DNA from: Afipia sp. | GTDB taxonomy: Bacteria > Pseudomonadota > Alphaproteobacteria > Rhizobiales > Xanthobacteraceae | Direction of reading: 5' to 3' | Assembly (NCBI GenBank): GCA_020056155.1 | Contig: JAGVII010000781.1 | Location: forward strand, 1-5,483 | DNA length: 5,483 nucleotides | In this document: positions 1 through 5,483 of the stretch, piece by piece | How positions within the stretch are numbered: the first letter of the stretch is position 1 | Layout: every line of letters starts with the position of its first letter | The notes under the pieces: model-generated | What the model was told of the DNA's origin: nothing | The model's input: the letters and a program-made list of their open reading frames with translations, nothing else | Databases searched by the model: none | Made by a program: the position numbers and the translations under genes

Positions 1-158
1 AGCCGGCTGGCGAGATCGTGCACGAAGGTGGTCGGCGGGTGCTTCATCGCCGCAAGATCGACGTCGCTTGGCGTCTTGCAGCGCGCGCACCTGATCTCAA
101 GCCAGGGGTGGCCTCCATTTACGGCGAATGCGCGCTCCGTGTCCCCGTCACCGTCGCG
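1..158 (-). CDS. Partial Cys-rich (zinc-ribbon-like) small hypothetical protein, 5' end unresolved
   Basis: Read on the minus strand in the frame whose codons cover 156-158, 153-155 and so on down to base 1, this stretch gives a protein-like sequence: an acidic DGDGDTERAF segment, then NGGHPWLEIRCARCKTP, then SDVDLAAMKHPPTTFVHDLASRL at the window edge. The RCARC motif is a CxxC pair. In the family I recall from alphaproteobacterial accessory DNA, a second CxxC follows shortly after this point, which would make a zinc ribbon; that part lies outside the window. I do not know its function. The frame is open from base 302 down to base 1, but it has no ATG, GTG or TTG upstream of the internal Met at 45-47. 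The start is therefore either lost, frameshifted or not canonical. The ORF is divergent from ardC and its upstream frame overlaps the ardC leader. Protein-like composition supports coding; the 5' boundary given is approximate. Confidence 0.5.
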
Positions 159-244
159 GAGAGTGAGAGTGCGGGCCGGGTCCGACGCGACGGGTTGAAG
201 ATCGGGGGAGAGGCCTCCGGCGCCCGTCGCGGAGAACCGCGATG
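159..244 (+). promoter_or_regulatory. Structured ardC leader (homologous to the parB leader)
   Basis: The 5' UTR or operator region of ardC begins with the purine box GAGAGTGAGAG (159-169), followed by GCGGGCCGGG (171-180). CGCGACGGG (186-194) is perfectly complementary to CCCGTCGCG (223-231), giving a 9-bp stem around a 28-base loop. Inside the loop, GGAG (207-210) can pair with CTCC (215-218); a shifted register, G206-C218, G207-C217 and G208-T216, matches the pairing in the parB leader. The 3' arm of the main stem ends on the first G of the Shine-Dalgarno GGAG (231-234), so folding could limit ribosome access. The same arrangement with compensatory changes occurs before parB. No convincing -35/-10 pair was found, so it is not proven that the whole region is transcribed. 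Confidence 0.55.
231..234 (+). promoter_or_regulatory. Shine-Dalgarno of ardC
   Basis: GGAG with 7 bases to the ATG at 242. It supports that start over any upstream or downstream candidate, and it abuts the 3' arm of the leader stem. Confidence 0.75.
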
Positions 245-1192
245 TCTGGACATACCGCCCGAGTTCGTGCCGGCAACGACCGAACGAGCCTTTACACCGA
301 AATCACTGACAAGATCATAGCCGAGCTGGAGGCCGGCCGTTTTCCGTGGGTTCAGCCCTGGGGGACGGCGTCGATCAAGGCGCCGCTCGCGATGCCGCGC
401 AACGCGTCGACGCAGCGCGGATATTCCGGGATTAACGTGCTGATCCTATGGGGTGCCGTTATCGAGCACGGCTTTTCGGGACAGAGCTGGCTTACCTTCC
501 GCCAGGCACTCCGGCTCGGCGGCCATGTCAGAAAGGGCGAGCGGGGAACGACCGTCGTCTATGCCGATCGCTTCACCCCAGACGACGAACGTCGGCGCGC
601 CACGGAGGCCGGCGAGGAGCCGGGTGCCATCCCGTTTCTCAAGCGCTTTACCGTCTTTAACACGGATCAATGCGATGGCTTGCCCGAGGATGTCGCTGCT
701 TTGGTGGTCCCGCCGCCACCAGGCCAGATTGAGCCGCGAGCCGAGGCCTTGATCGCGGCGACCGGCGCGGATTTCCGCATCGGCGGTGCGCGCGCCTACT
801 ACAACACGACGGGCGATTTCGTACAGGTGCCGCCGCCGGCTGCCTATTTCGAACCGATCAACTGGCACCGGACCGCTTTCCATGAGCTCGGTCATTGGAC
901 CGGCCAGGCATCCCGCCTCAACCGCGACCACACCGGTTCGTTCGGCTCAAAATCATACGCGCGCGAAGAGCTGGTCGCCGAAATGGCGGGTGCCTTCGTT
1001 TGTGCCTCGCTCGGTATCGTGCCGACCGTGCGCCACGCTGACTACATCGGTTCCTGGCTGGAGGTGCTGCGCGAGGATAATCGCGCCGTCGTCCGTGCGG
1101 CGAGCGCGGCATCGAAGGCCGCCGATTTCCTGCTCGGCTTTCTGCCGCCCGCGATCGATTCCGTGGTTGGGGGCAGCGAGGAAGCTGCATGA
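242..1192 (+). CDS. ardC: ArdC-family antirestriction protein (ssDNA-binding domain plus zinc metallopeptidase-like domain)
   Basis: This 316-residue protein has the two-part ArdC architecture. The N-terminal domain (about residues 15-130) carries the family signature YTEITDKIIAELEAG followed by PWVQPW; in characterised ArdC proteins this part binds single-stranded DNA. The C-terminal part is a zincin-like metallopeptidase with HELGH at residues 214-218 (coding 881-895). The EELVAE helix at 242-247 supplies a likely third zinc ligand, so the metal site looks intact. Length is usual for the family. ArdC proteins of conjugative plasmids such as pSa and R388 protect incoming DNA from host restriction, acting in the recipient cytoplasm. 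The start at 242 is supported by GGAG at 231-234 and by the signature beginning shortly after. The gene has its own structured leader, and its TGA overlaps an ATG in an ATGA junction (1189-1192). The product call is strong; the protease substrate is unknown. Confidence 0.93.
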   Translation: MSGHTARVRAGNDRTSLYTEITDKIIAELEAGRFPWVQPWGTASIKAPLAMPRNASTQRGYSGINVLILWGAVIEHGFSGQSWLTFRQALRLGGHVRKGERGTTVVYADRFTPDDERRRATEAGEEPGAIPFLKRFTVFNTDQCDGLPEDVAALVVPPPPGQIEPRAEALIAATGADFRIGGARAYYNTTGDFVQVPPPAAYFEPINWHRTAFHELGHWTGQASRLNRDHTGSFGSKSYAREELVAEMAGAFVCASLGIVPTVRHADYIGSWLEVLREDNRAVVRAASAASKAADFLLGFLPPAIDSVVGGSEEAA

Positions 1193-1230
1193 CGGATCCG
1201 CACGCTGTGCCCGTATCTGTCCTCAGTTGA
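1189..1230 (+). CDS. Possible 13-residue ORF translationally coupled to ardC
   Basis: An ATG overlaps the ardC stop codon in an ATGA arrangement. AGGA at 1179-1182 lies 6 bases upstream, a better Shine-Dalgarno than many real genes have. The frame reads MTDPHAVPVSVLS and then stops at 1228-1230. It could be a coupled micropeptide, the remnant of a deleted downstream gene, or chance. Only the overlap and the ribosome site argue for it; no known family is recognised. Confidence 0.2.
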   Translation: MTDPHAVPVSVLS

Positions 1231-1242
1231 TGCTGCGCGTCA

Positions 1243-1329
1243 GAGAGTGAGAGGCGTGCCGGCTTGTCTGTGACGGGAAGGAGGTCGGGAGAGAGTCTTT
1301 CGGCCGCCCGTCATGGAGAATCCGACATG
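1243..1329 (+). promoter_or_regulatory. Structured parB leader (homologous to the ardC leader)
   Basis: The purine box GAGAGTGAGAG (1243-1253) is identical to the one before ardC and lies 84 bases before the ATG, against 83 for ardC. TGTGACGGG (1269-1277) pairs with CCCGTCATG (1307-1315), giving seven Watson-Crick pairs and two G-T wobbles around a 29-base loop. Inside it G1289-C1301, A1290-T1300, G1291-T1299 and A1292-T1298 can form a small stem. The outer stem again ends on the first G of the Shine-Dalgarno GGAG (1315-1318). Within the loop, 1284-1303 matches ardC leader bases 201-220 at 15 of 20 positions without gaps. Role inferred: shared control of translation or transcription. Confidence 0.55.
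1315..1318 (+). promoter_or_regulatory. Shine-Dalgarno of the parB-like gene (decides the start)
   Basis: GGAG with 8 bases to the ATG at 1327. It selects that ATG over the in-frame TTG at 1264, which lies inside the conserved leader and would add 21 residues without resemblance to the family N-terminus. Confidence 0.75.
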
Positions 1330-3444
1330 GCATGCGTCGTCCAGAAGATCAAACTCAGTCCCTCCCGCGATATTCCCTTCAACAAGCTGGTGCTGAGCCA
1401 GTCCAACGTCCGGCGCGTAGAGGCCGGCGTCTCGATCGAACAACTGGCAGAGAGCATCGCTCAGCGCACGCTGCTACAAAGCCTGAGCGTTCGTGCGGTC
1501 GTTGACGCCGACGGCCAGGAGACCGGTATGTTCGAGGTGCCCGCCGGCGGACGCCGTTACCGCGCGCTCGAACTGCTGGTCAAGCAGAAGCGTATGGCGA
1601 AGACGCAACCTGTCCCCTGTGTCATCCGGGATGGCGGTATCGCCGAGGACGATTCCCTCGCCGAAAATGACGAGCGGGTCGGACTGCATCCGCTCGATCA
1701 GTTCCGCGCGTTCAAGCTGCTACATGACGGCGGCATGAGCGAAGAGGATATCGCCGCGCGGCACTTCGTCTCGCCGGCGATCGTCAAGCAGCGCCTTCGT
1801 CTGGCGTCAGTCTCGCCGAAGTTGCACGACGTCTATGCTGACGATGGTATGACACTCGAACAGTTGATGGCATTCTCGGTCACGTCCGACCAGGCGCGTC
1901 AGGAGCAGGTCTGGGACAACATCAGCAGATCCGGCAATGACGAGCCATATCAGATCCGGAGGATGCTGACGGAGAACACCGTGCGCGCTTCCGACCGTCG
2001 CGCCCAGTTCATCGGACTGGATGCCTACGAGCAGGCCGGCGGCGCCGTGATGCGGGATCTGTTCGCGCACGACGATGGCGGATGGTTGCAGGATGTGCCG
2101 TTGCTTGATCGTCTCGTTACCGAAAAACTCAAAGTCGAGGCCGAAACGATCGCCAAGGAGGGCTGGAAATGGATCTCAGTCGCCGTGGACTTTCCCTACG
2201 GCCATGCTAGCGGCATGCGTGAGCTAGAGGGCAAACCTGTCGATCTCTCACCTGAGGAGCAGGCCACCATCGACGCCCTCAACGCCGAGCAGGCGAAGCT
2301 TGAATCCGACTACCAGGATGCCGACGAATTGCCCGAGGAGGTCGATCAGCGTCTCGGCGAAATCGAGCAGGCTTTGATGGCATTCGAAGACCGGCCGGTG
2401 CTCTACGATCCGACAGAGATCGCCCGAGCTGGTGTCTTCATCAGCATCGATTCCGAGGGACGCCTTTCCGTGGACCGGGGTTACGTCCGGCCAGAGGACG
2501 ACGTGCCGGCAACTGATGCTGATATCGAGCAGAGCGCCGATCCGTCGTCGACCGGAGGGCAGGAGGCAGGTGCTTGCATTCGGCGAGCGGTGATCGCGGT
2601 TGCAGGCAGCGCTGCTGATGCCGACGAAGATGATGAGGATGCGGCCAAGCCTTTGCCGGATCGGCTCATCACAGAGCTGACGGCGCATCGTACGCTGGCG
2701 CTGCGGGACGCGCTGGCAGAAAGTCCTGCGATCGCGTTCCAGGCAGTGTTGCACAACTTTGTGCTGACTGCCTTTTACCGGTTCGCATCATCAGGAAGCT
2801 GCCTTGAGATCGGGCTTCACACGCCGACCTTTCCCGCCCAAGCCCCTGGCTTAAGGGAAAGCGCGTCCGCGAAGGCCGTCGAGGCGCGGCATGAGTCCTG
2901 GAAAGCACGGCTGCCGAAGAGCGAGAAAGATCTGTGGGACGCACTCACAGCCCTCGATGGCGGTGCGCAAGCGTCTCTGTTCGCTCACTGTGCGTCATTT
3001 GCGGTCAACGCCCTCTATGAGCCGGCCAACCGCTACAATCAGGGTCGCGTCTCCGCTCACGCCGTCCGCACGCGGCTCGACCAGGCCGACGTGCTGGCCC
3101 GCGCGGTGGGCCTCGACATGGTCCAGGCTGGCTGGAGACCCACTGTCGACAATTATCTCGGCCGGGTCACCAAGCCTCGCATTTTGGAGGCGGTGCGGGA
3201 GGCAAGGGGCGAGTCTTCCGCGCAGCTGATCGACCACCTGAAGAAGGCCGACATGGCCAAGGAGGCCGAGCGCCTTCTCGATGGTTCGGGCTGGTTACCG
3301 GAGCCGCTGCGTCTCGTCGACCCCGCCGCGTCGCCAGCGGAAGAGGAGGGTGAAGCGGGTCCGCTGCCCGATTTCCTCGCCGACGAGGAGGAAGGGGAGA
3401 ACGCCGGCGACGATGATCCGCAACAGCTCGATGCGGCTGAGTGA
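1327..3444 (+). CDS. Large ParB/RepB/Spo0J-family partition-like protein
   Basis: This 705-residue cytoplasmic protein has a ParB core at its N-terminus. QSNVRR lies near residues 25-30, the nucleotide-binding GGRRYRALELL box starts at residue 74 (GERRxR in classical ParB), and AENDERVGLHPLDQF at 112-126 is the second ParB box. A helix-turn-helix follows at about 138-160 (SEEDIAARHFVSPAIVKQRL). Family members more often have VQ or similar where DE stands here (115-116). The core is followed by a long extension: a charged, probably helical segment (about 310-356), an acidic linker (DADEDDED, about 431-438), a conserved block at 594-662 containing VDNYLGRVTKPRILEAVREA, and an acidic tail. Classical ParB is about 300 residues, but ~700 is usual for this alphaproteobacterial accessory-element subgroup as I recall it. 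No parA is adjacent, so a role in partition is uncertain; regulation or plasmid maintenance is equally possible. It has its own leader and terminator, suggesting a single-gene transcript. Confidence 0.88.
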   Translation: MACVVQKIKLSPSRDIPFNKLVLSQSNVRRVEAGVSIEQLAESIAQRTLLQSLSVRAVVDADGQETGMFEVPAGGRRYRALELLVKQKRMAKTQPVPCVIRDGGIAEDDSLAENDERVGLHPLDQFRAFKLLHDGGMSEEDIAARHFVSPAIVKQRLRLASVSPKLHDVYADDGMTLEQLMAFSVTSDQARQEQVWDNISRSGNDEPYQIRRMLTENTVRASDRRAQFIGLDAYEQAGGAVMRDLFAHDDGGWLQDVPLLDRLVTEKLKVEAETIAKEGWKWISVAVDFPYGHASGMRELEGKPVDLSPEEQATIDALNAEQAKLESDYQDADELPEEVDQRLGEIEQALMAFEDRPVLYDPTEIARAGVFISIDSEGRLSVDRGYVRPEDDVPATDADIEQSADPSSTGGQEAGACIRRAVIAVAGSAADADEDDEDAAKPLPDRLITELTAHRTLALRDALAESPAIAFQAVLHNFVLTAFYRFASSGSCLEIGLHTPTFPAQAPGLRESASAKAVEARHESWKARLPKSEKDLWDALTALDGGAQASLFAHCASFAVNALYEPANRYNQGRVSAHAVRTRLDQADVLARAVGLDMVQAGWRPTVDNYLGRVTKPRILEAVREARGESSAQLIDHLKKADMAKEAERLLDGSGWLPEPLRLVDPAASPAEEEGEAGPLPDFLADEEEGENAGDDDPQQLDAAE

Positions 3445-3453
3445 CATCACAGA

Positions 3454-3477
3454 GCGGGATGGCTCCGGCTGTCCCGC
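3454..3477 (+). other. Hairpin just after parB-like stop
   Basis: GCGGGA (3454-3459) and TCCCGC (3472-3477) form a 6-bp stem that can extend inward by about four more pairs including wobbles. It lies 9 bases after the stop and before the main terminator, with no T-run of its own. It may protect the mRNA 3' end or assist termination. Confidence 0.4.
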
Positions 3478-3483
3478 AGTTTT

Positions 3484-3515
3484 GGGGACCGGTGCAGAGC
3501 GCCGGTCCCCTTTTT
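3484..3515 (+). terminator. Strong Rho-independent terminator of the parB-like gene
   Basis: GGGGACCGG (3484-3492) and CCGGTCCCC (3502-3510) are perfect inverted arms. The centre adds T-G, G-C and C-G pairs, giving a 12-bp stem with an AGA loop, directly followed by TTTTT (3511-3515). There is no matching T-run on the other strand, so it works for plus-strand transcription only. It separates the parB-like transcript from the next gene, which must then have its own promoter or rely on read-through. Confidence 0.92.
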
Positions 3516-3527
3516 ATTGGCGATGGC

Positions 3528-3628
3528 TGAGAGGTAGAGGCGGGCCGGGAAGGGTTTTGAGTCGCCGCGGTCTTAAAGGAGAGCGCCGAGCGGTTCAGCC
3601 CATTCCTGCTCTCCCGAGAAATCCTCCC
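3528..3628 (+). promoter_or_regulatory. Leader of the methyltransferase/SNO gene with shared 5' boxes and its own stem
   Basis: This leader starts with TGAGAG (3528-3533), also present before ardC and parB, and shares GCGGGCCGGG (3540-3549) exactly with the ardC leader (171-180). It is about 20 bases longer than the other two. The stem before the ribosome site is unrelated in sequence: GGAGAGC (3578-3584) pairs with GCTCTCC (3608-3614), plus a G-T pair inside. GAGAA (3616-3620), 8 bases before the ATG at 3629, is the likely weak Shine-Dalgarno and matches the GAGAA within the GGAGAA of the other two leaders. Similar layout with a different stem suggests either a relative of the same element or convergent use of a stem before the ribosome site. 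Confidence 0.45.
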
Positions 3629-5200
3629 ATGACCGAATCTCTCGCCGGCGGCGCCGTCGCGCCGCTCTCGATCCGTGCCACCGCAGTTGTCGCCTCGAGT
3701 GTCATCAGGGCTGCGCGACAGCTTTTGACCGATCTCGAGCGCAGCCGCCGGATCGATGCCGCTGTCCTGCGCGGCGCCATGGAGGCTGCCTTCGGCGCCT
3801 CCGATGCGACCGGGGTCTGGAACTGGAAGACGGCCTACAACGCCTGCGAGGCGGCGACCGTCCTGTTGCTAAGGCGATATGGCGCCGTCATGCGCACCAA
3901 GGCGACGTCGCCAGCCGCGATGCTGCCGATGCTGATGAGGATCGCGAGCCTCCTTCCGACTCAGACACGCCGATCTGTGGAGAGTGAATCCCTCCAGCAG
4001 TTCTCCACTCCTATCGGGCTGGCGTTTGTAGCCAGCCGAGCGGCCGCGATCACGCCTACTGACGTCGTTCTCGAACCTTCAGCTGGCACCGGCCTTCTCG
4101 CCATCCTGGCCGAACTTGACGGCGCCTCCCTGGTCCTTAACGAGTTCGCCGAGAGCCGTGCTGGCATTCTCGCGCAGCTGTTTCCCGGCGCCTCCACGAC
4201 CCAGTTTGACGCCGCTCACATTAACGACCACCTCGATGCCGGCATCGTGCCTGATGTCGTGCTGATGAACCCGCCGTTCTCGGCTGCGGTCCATGTCGAT
4301 CGACAGATGCGAGAGGCGGCACTGCGTCACATCGGATCCGCCCTGGCTCGACTTCCCGAAGGCGGACGGCTGGTTACCATCACAGGCGCAAACGTCGCGC
4401 CCGACAATCCCGCATGGACCTGTTCCTTCAAGCGGCTGCAAGAACAAGGCCGTGTCGTATTCTCGGCGGCAATTGACGGCGCCGTCTATGCCAAGCACGG
4501 CACCAACGTCGACACCCGTCTGACCGTTATCGATCGAGTCCCGGCTGACGACGTCGCCTCGTTCCCAGTATCTCCCGGCATTGCGCCCGATCTGCCGACT
4601 TTGCTCGGCTGGGTCCAACAGCACGTGCCGCCGCGTCGTCCAATGGCTGGCACAGCGGCTGGCGTGGTGCCGGCAATTGCCAGCCCTGCAACGCCTCGAA
4701 CAGTACGTGCCTACGTCGCTCAGCGCCAGTCGGCTGCAGCCGTGCCGGCAATTGCTCCCGTGGCGACCGAAGTCGCCTACGAGCCGGTGGATTGGACGCC
4801 CACGGATGGCGGCAGCATCACCGATTCGCTTTATGAGGCTTACACACTGCAGTCGATCCGTATTCCAGGCGCGCAACCGCATCCCACAAAGCTCGTGCAG
4901 TCCGCCGCGATGGCTTCCGTCGCACCGCCGGAGCCGTCCTACCGGCCGCACCTGCCGGCTAACGTCATATCGGATGGCATCCTATCCGATGCCCAACTCG
5001 AGAGCATCATCTACGCCGGCGAGGCGCATTCCGCGTTTCTCGCAGCGCCTGGACAGTCGATGCGACTTTTGACGTCGTGGCGGCCGCGCGCGACGACGCG
5101 GAAAATGCCGTTCGCTTTCGCCGGGGCTGGTTCCTGGGCGATGGCACTGGCGCGGGGAAGGGCCGGCAGGTCGCCGGCATCCTGCTCGACAACTGGCTGA
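3629..5200 (+). CDS. N-terminal methyltransferase-domain product as the frame actually reads
   Basis: If the frameshift is real, translation from 3629 gives 523 residues: about 472 authentic ones holding the complete methyltransferase domain, then about 51 out-of-frame residues to the TGA at 5198-5200. The methyltransferase part could still fold alone, because the break falls after the domain and its linker. The start at 3629 is preferred because family similarity begins with MTESLAGG and a GAGAA ribosome site lies 8 bases upstream. The same frame is open back to 3281, but that part overlaps the parB-like gene and crosses its terminator, so it is not coding. Confidence 0.6.
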   Translation: MTESLAGGAVAPLSIRATAVVASSVIRAARQLLTDLERSRRIDAAVLRGAMEAAFGASDATGVWNWKTAYNACEAATVLLLRRYGAVMRTKATSPAAMLPMLMRIASLLPTQTRRSVESESLQQFSTPIGLAFVASRAAAITPTDVVLEPSAGTGLLAILAELDGASLVLNEFAESRAGILAQLFPGASTTQFDAAHINDHLDAGIVPDVVLMNPPFSAAVHVDRQMREAALRHIGSALARLPEGGRLVTITGANVAPDNPAWTCSFKRLQEQGRVVFSAAIDGAVYAKHGTNVDTRLTVIDRVPADDVASFPVSPGIAPDLPTLLGWVQQHVPPRRPMAGTAAGVVPAIASPATPRTVRAYVAQRQSAAAVPAIAPVATEVAYEPVDWTPTDGGSITDSLYEAYTLQSIRIPGAQPHPTKLVQSAAMASVAPPEPSYRPHLPANVISDGILSDAQLESIIYAGEAHSAFLAAPGQSMRLLTSWRPRATTRKMPFAFAGAGSWAMALARGRAGRSPASCSTTG

Positions 5201-5483
5201 AAGGTCGCCGCCGCGCGGTCTGGATCAGCAAGTCCGACAAGCTCATTGAGGATGCGCAACGCGACTGGTCGGCGCTTGGGATGGAGCGGCTCCTCGTCAC
5301 GCCGCTTTCCCGTTTCCGGCAGGGCACGCCAATCCGGCTCACGGAAGGCATCCTATTTACCACCTACGCCACGCTGCGGACCGACGAGCGCGGCGAGAAA
5401 CTTTCGCGCGTGAGGCAGATCGTCGAATGGTTGGGCTCCGATTTTGACGGAGTGATCGTCTTCGACGAGAGCCACGCCATGCA
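5050..5483 (+). other. Strawberry-notch ATPase segment in the shifted frame
   Basis: These 144 codons read in the frame of TGG 5050 with no stop. They include GDGTGAGKGRQVAGILLDNW (Walker A lysine at 5158-5160), VWISKSDKLIEDAQRDW, LFTTYATLRTDERGEK and VIVFDESHAM at the end. It has no obvious start of its own near 5050 and no ribosome site was seen, so it is probably not made separately. Key ATPase residues are intact, indicating little time for decay after the frameshift. Confidence 0.75.

Larger units (their letters stand above)
3629..5483 (+). pseudogene. Methyltransferase plus strawberry-notch helicase-like fusion, frameshifted, 3' end outside the window
   Basis: The first frame (ATG 3629) encodes about 472 family-like residues. 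The N-terminal part looks like an adenine-type SAM-dependent methyltransferase: motif I is VLEPSAGTG with E149 to G155, and the catalytic motif IV NPPF is at 214-217. A Pro/Ala-rich linker and a conserved stretch containing SIRIPGAQPHPTKLVQSAA and YRPHLPAN follow. After codon 5042-5044 the frame is lost. The remainder continues without stops one frame over from TGG at 5050 to the window end: WTVDATFDVVAAARDDAENA, a Walker A-like GDGTGAGKG (5137-5163), and the Walker B-like DESH (5464-5475) of SNO/superfamily 2 ATPases. Inserting one G (GCAGCGCC to GCAGGCGCC) restores LAGAWTVDATF, the sequence expected for the family. Family members are, from memory, around 1,400 residues, so much of the gene is beyond the edge. 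The break is a recent mutation or a sequencing error. The fusion resembles P1 DarB in domain plan; the function of this family is not established. Confidence 0.8.

Noticed and set aside
18..320. Plus-strand 100-residue ORF starting at GTG 18
   Set aside because: Arg/Ala-rich composition typical of a shadow frame; it covers the ardC leader and the ardC start, while the opposite strand has the protein-like sequence.
1264..1326. In-frame TTG extension of the parB-like gene by 21 residues
   Set aside because: It lies inside the conserved leader, has no good ribosome site, and the family N-terminus starts at the ATG 1327 (MACVVQKIKL) behind GGAG.
2248..2754. Minus-strand ORF (168 residues) opposite the parB-like gene
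   Set aside because: Shadow of the conserved parB-like coding sequence; no recognisable domain or ribosome site.
3281..3628. Upstream extension of the methyltransferase frame from ATG 3281
   Set aside because: It overlaps the parB-like gene in another frame, runs through a strong terminator, and has no family resemblance before 3629.
4667..4755. Direct repeat GTGCCGGCAATTGC at 4667-4680 and 4742-4755, in phase, encoding VPAIA
   Set aside because: Two short copies in a Pro/Ala-rich linker; probably low-complexity duplication without regulatory meaning.
4079..4951. Long minus-strand ORF (290 residues) opposite the methyltransferase gene
   Set aside because: It is a shadow in GC-rich DNA; the plus strand carries clear methyltransferase motifs over the same bases.
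4969..4990. Inverted repeat ATCGGAT / ATCCGAT upstream of the frameshift
   Set aside because: It is a 7-bp repeat inside a conserved coding stretch (about VISDGILSDAQL), most simply explained by codon content.
5039..5056. Programmed ribosomal frameshift joining the two halves
   Set aside because: A -1 shift would give a plausible LAAAWTVD join, but there is no X XXY YYZ slippery heptamer and no matching stimulatory element; a single-base deletion or sequencing error is simpler.

Overview
The window reads as accessory DNA (plasmid, integrative element or genomic island) from a GC-rich alphaproteobacterium, most likely Rhizobiales or Sphingomonadales. The basis is the strong G/C preference at third codon positions and three large proteins whose families I know from mobile elements of those orders: an ArdC-type antirestriction protein, an oversized (~700 aa) ParB/RepB/Spo0J-like protein, and a methyltransferase plus strawberry-notch (SNO) helicase-like fusion. 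Assignments come from reading motifs and recalling families; no database search was run.

Layout: (1) 1 to about 158, minus strand: the protein-like part of a small Cys-rich (CxxC) protein that leaves the window at base 1 and has no usable start codon in its frame. (2) 155-241: ardC leader. (3) 242-1192, plus: ardC, complete. (4) 1193-1326: a 13-codon ORF coupled to the ardC stop, then the parB leader. (5) 1327-3444, plus: parB-like gene, complete. (6) 3445-3628: a hairpin, a strong intrinsic terminator, and the leader of the next gene. (7) 3629 to the window end, plus: methyltransferase/SNO fusion, broken by a one-base frameshift near 5045-5050. The reading frame is intact on both sides of the break, and the gene continues past the window edge.

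The most unusual signal is in the leaders. The ardC and parB leaders are homologous: both start with the same 11-base purine box, 83 and 84 bases before the ATG. Both fold into a 9-bp stem whose 3' arm ends at the first G of the GGAG Shine-Dalgarno, and the stem shows compensatory differences between the copies. The third gene has a longer leader with the same 5' boxes but an unrelated stem in the same place. This suggests a shared post-transcriptional (or DNA-binding) control module placed in front of separate genes of one element.

Functionally, ArdC blocks host restriction when mobile DNA enters a cell. The methyltransferase/helicase fusion recalls the predicted architecture of phage P1 DarB, another antirestriction factor. 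The ParB-like protein has the nucleotide/DNA-binding core but no visible ParA partner. A coordinated set for establishment or defence evasion is a reasonable inference, but it is not shown by the sequence.
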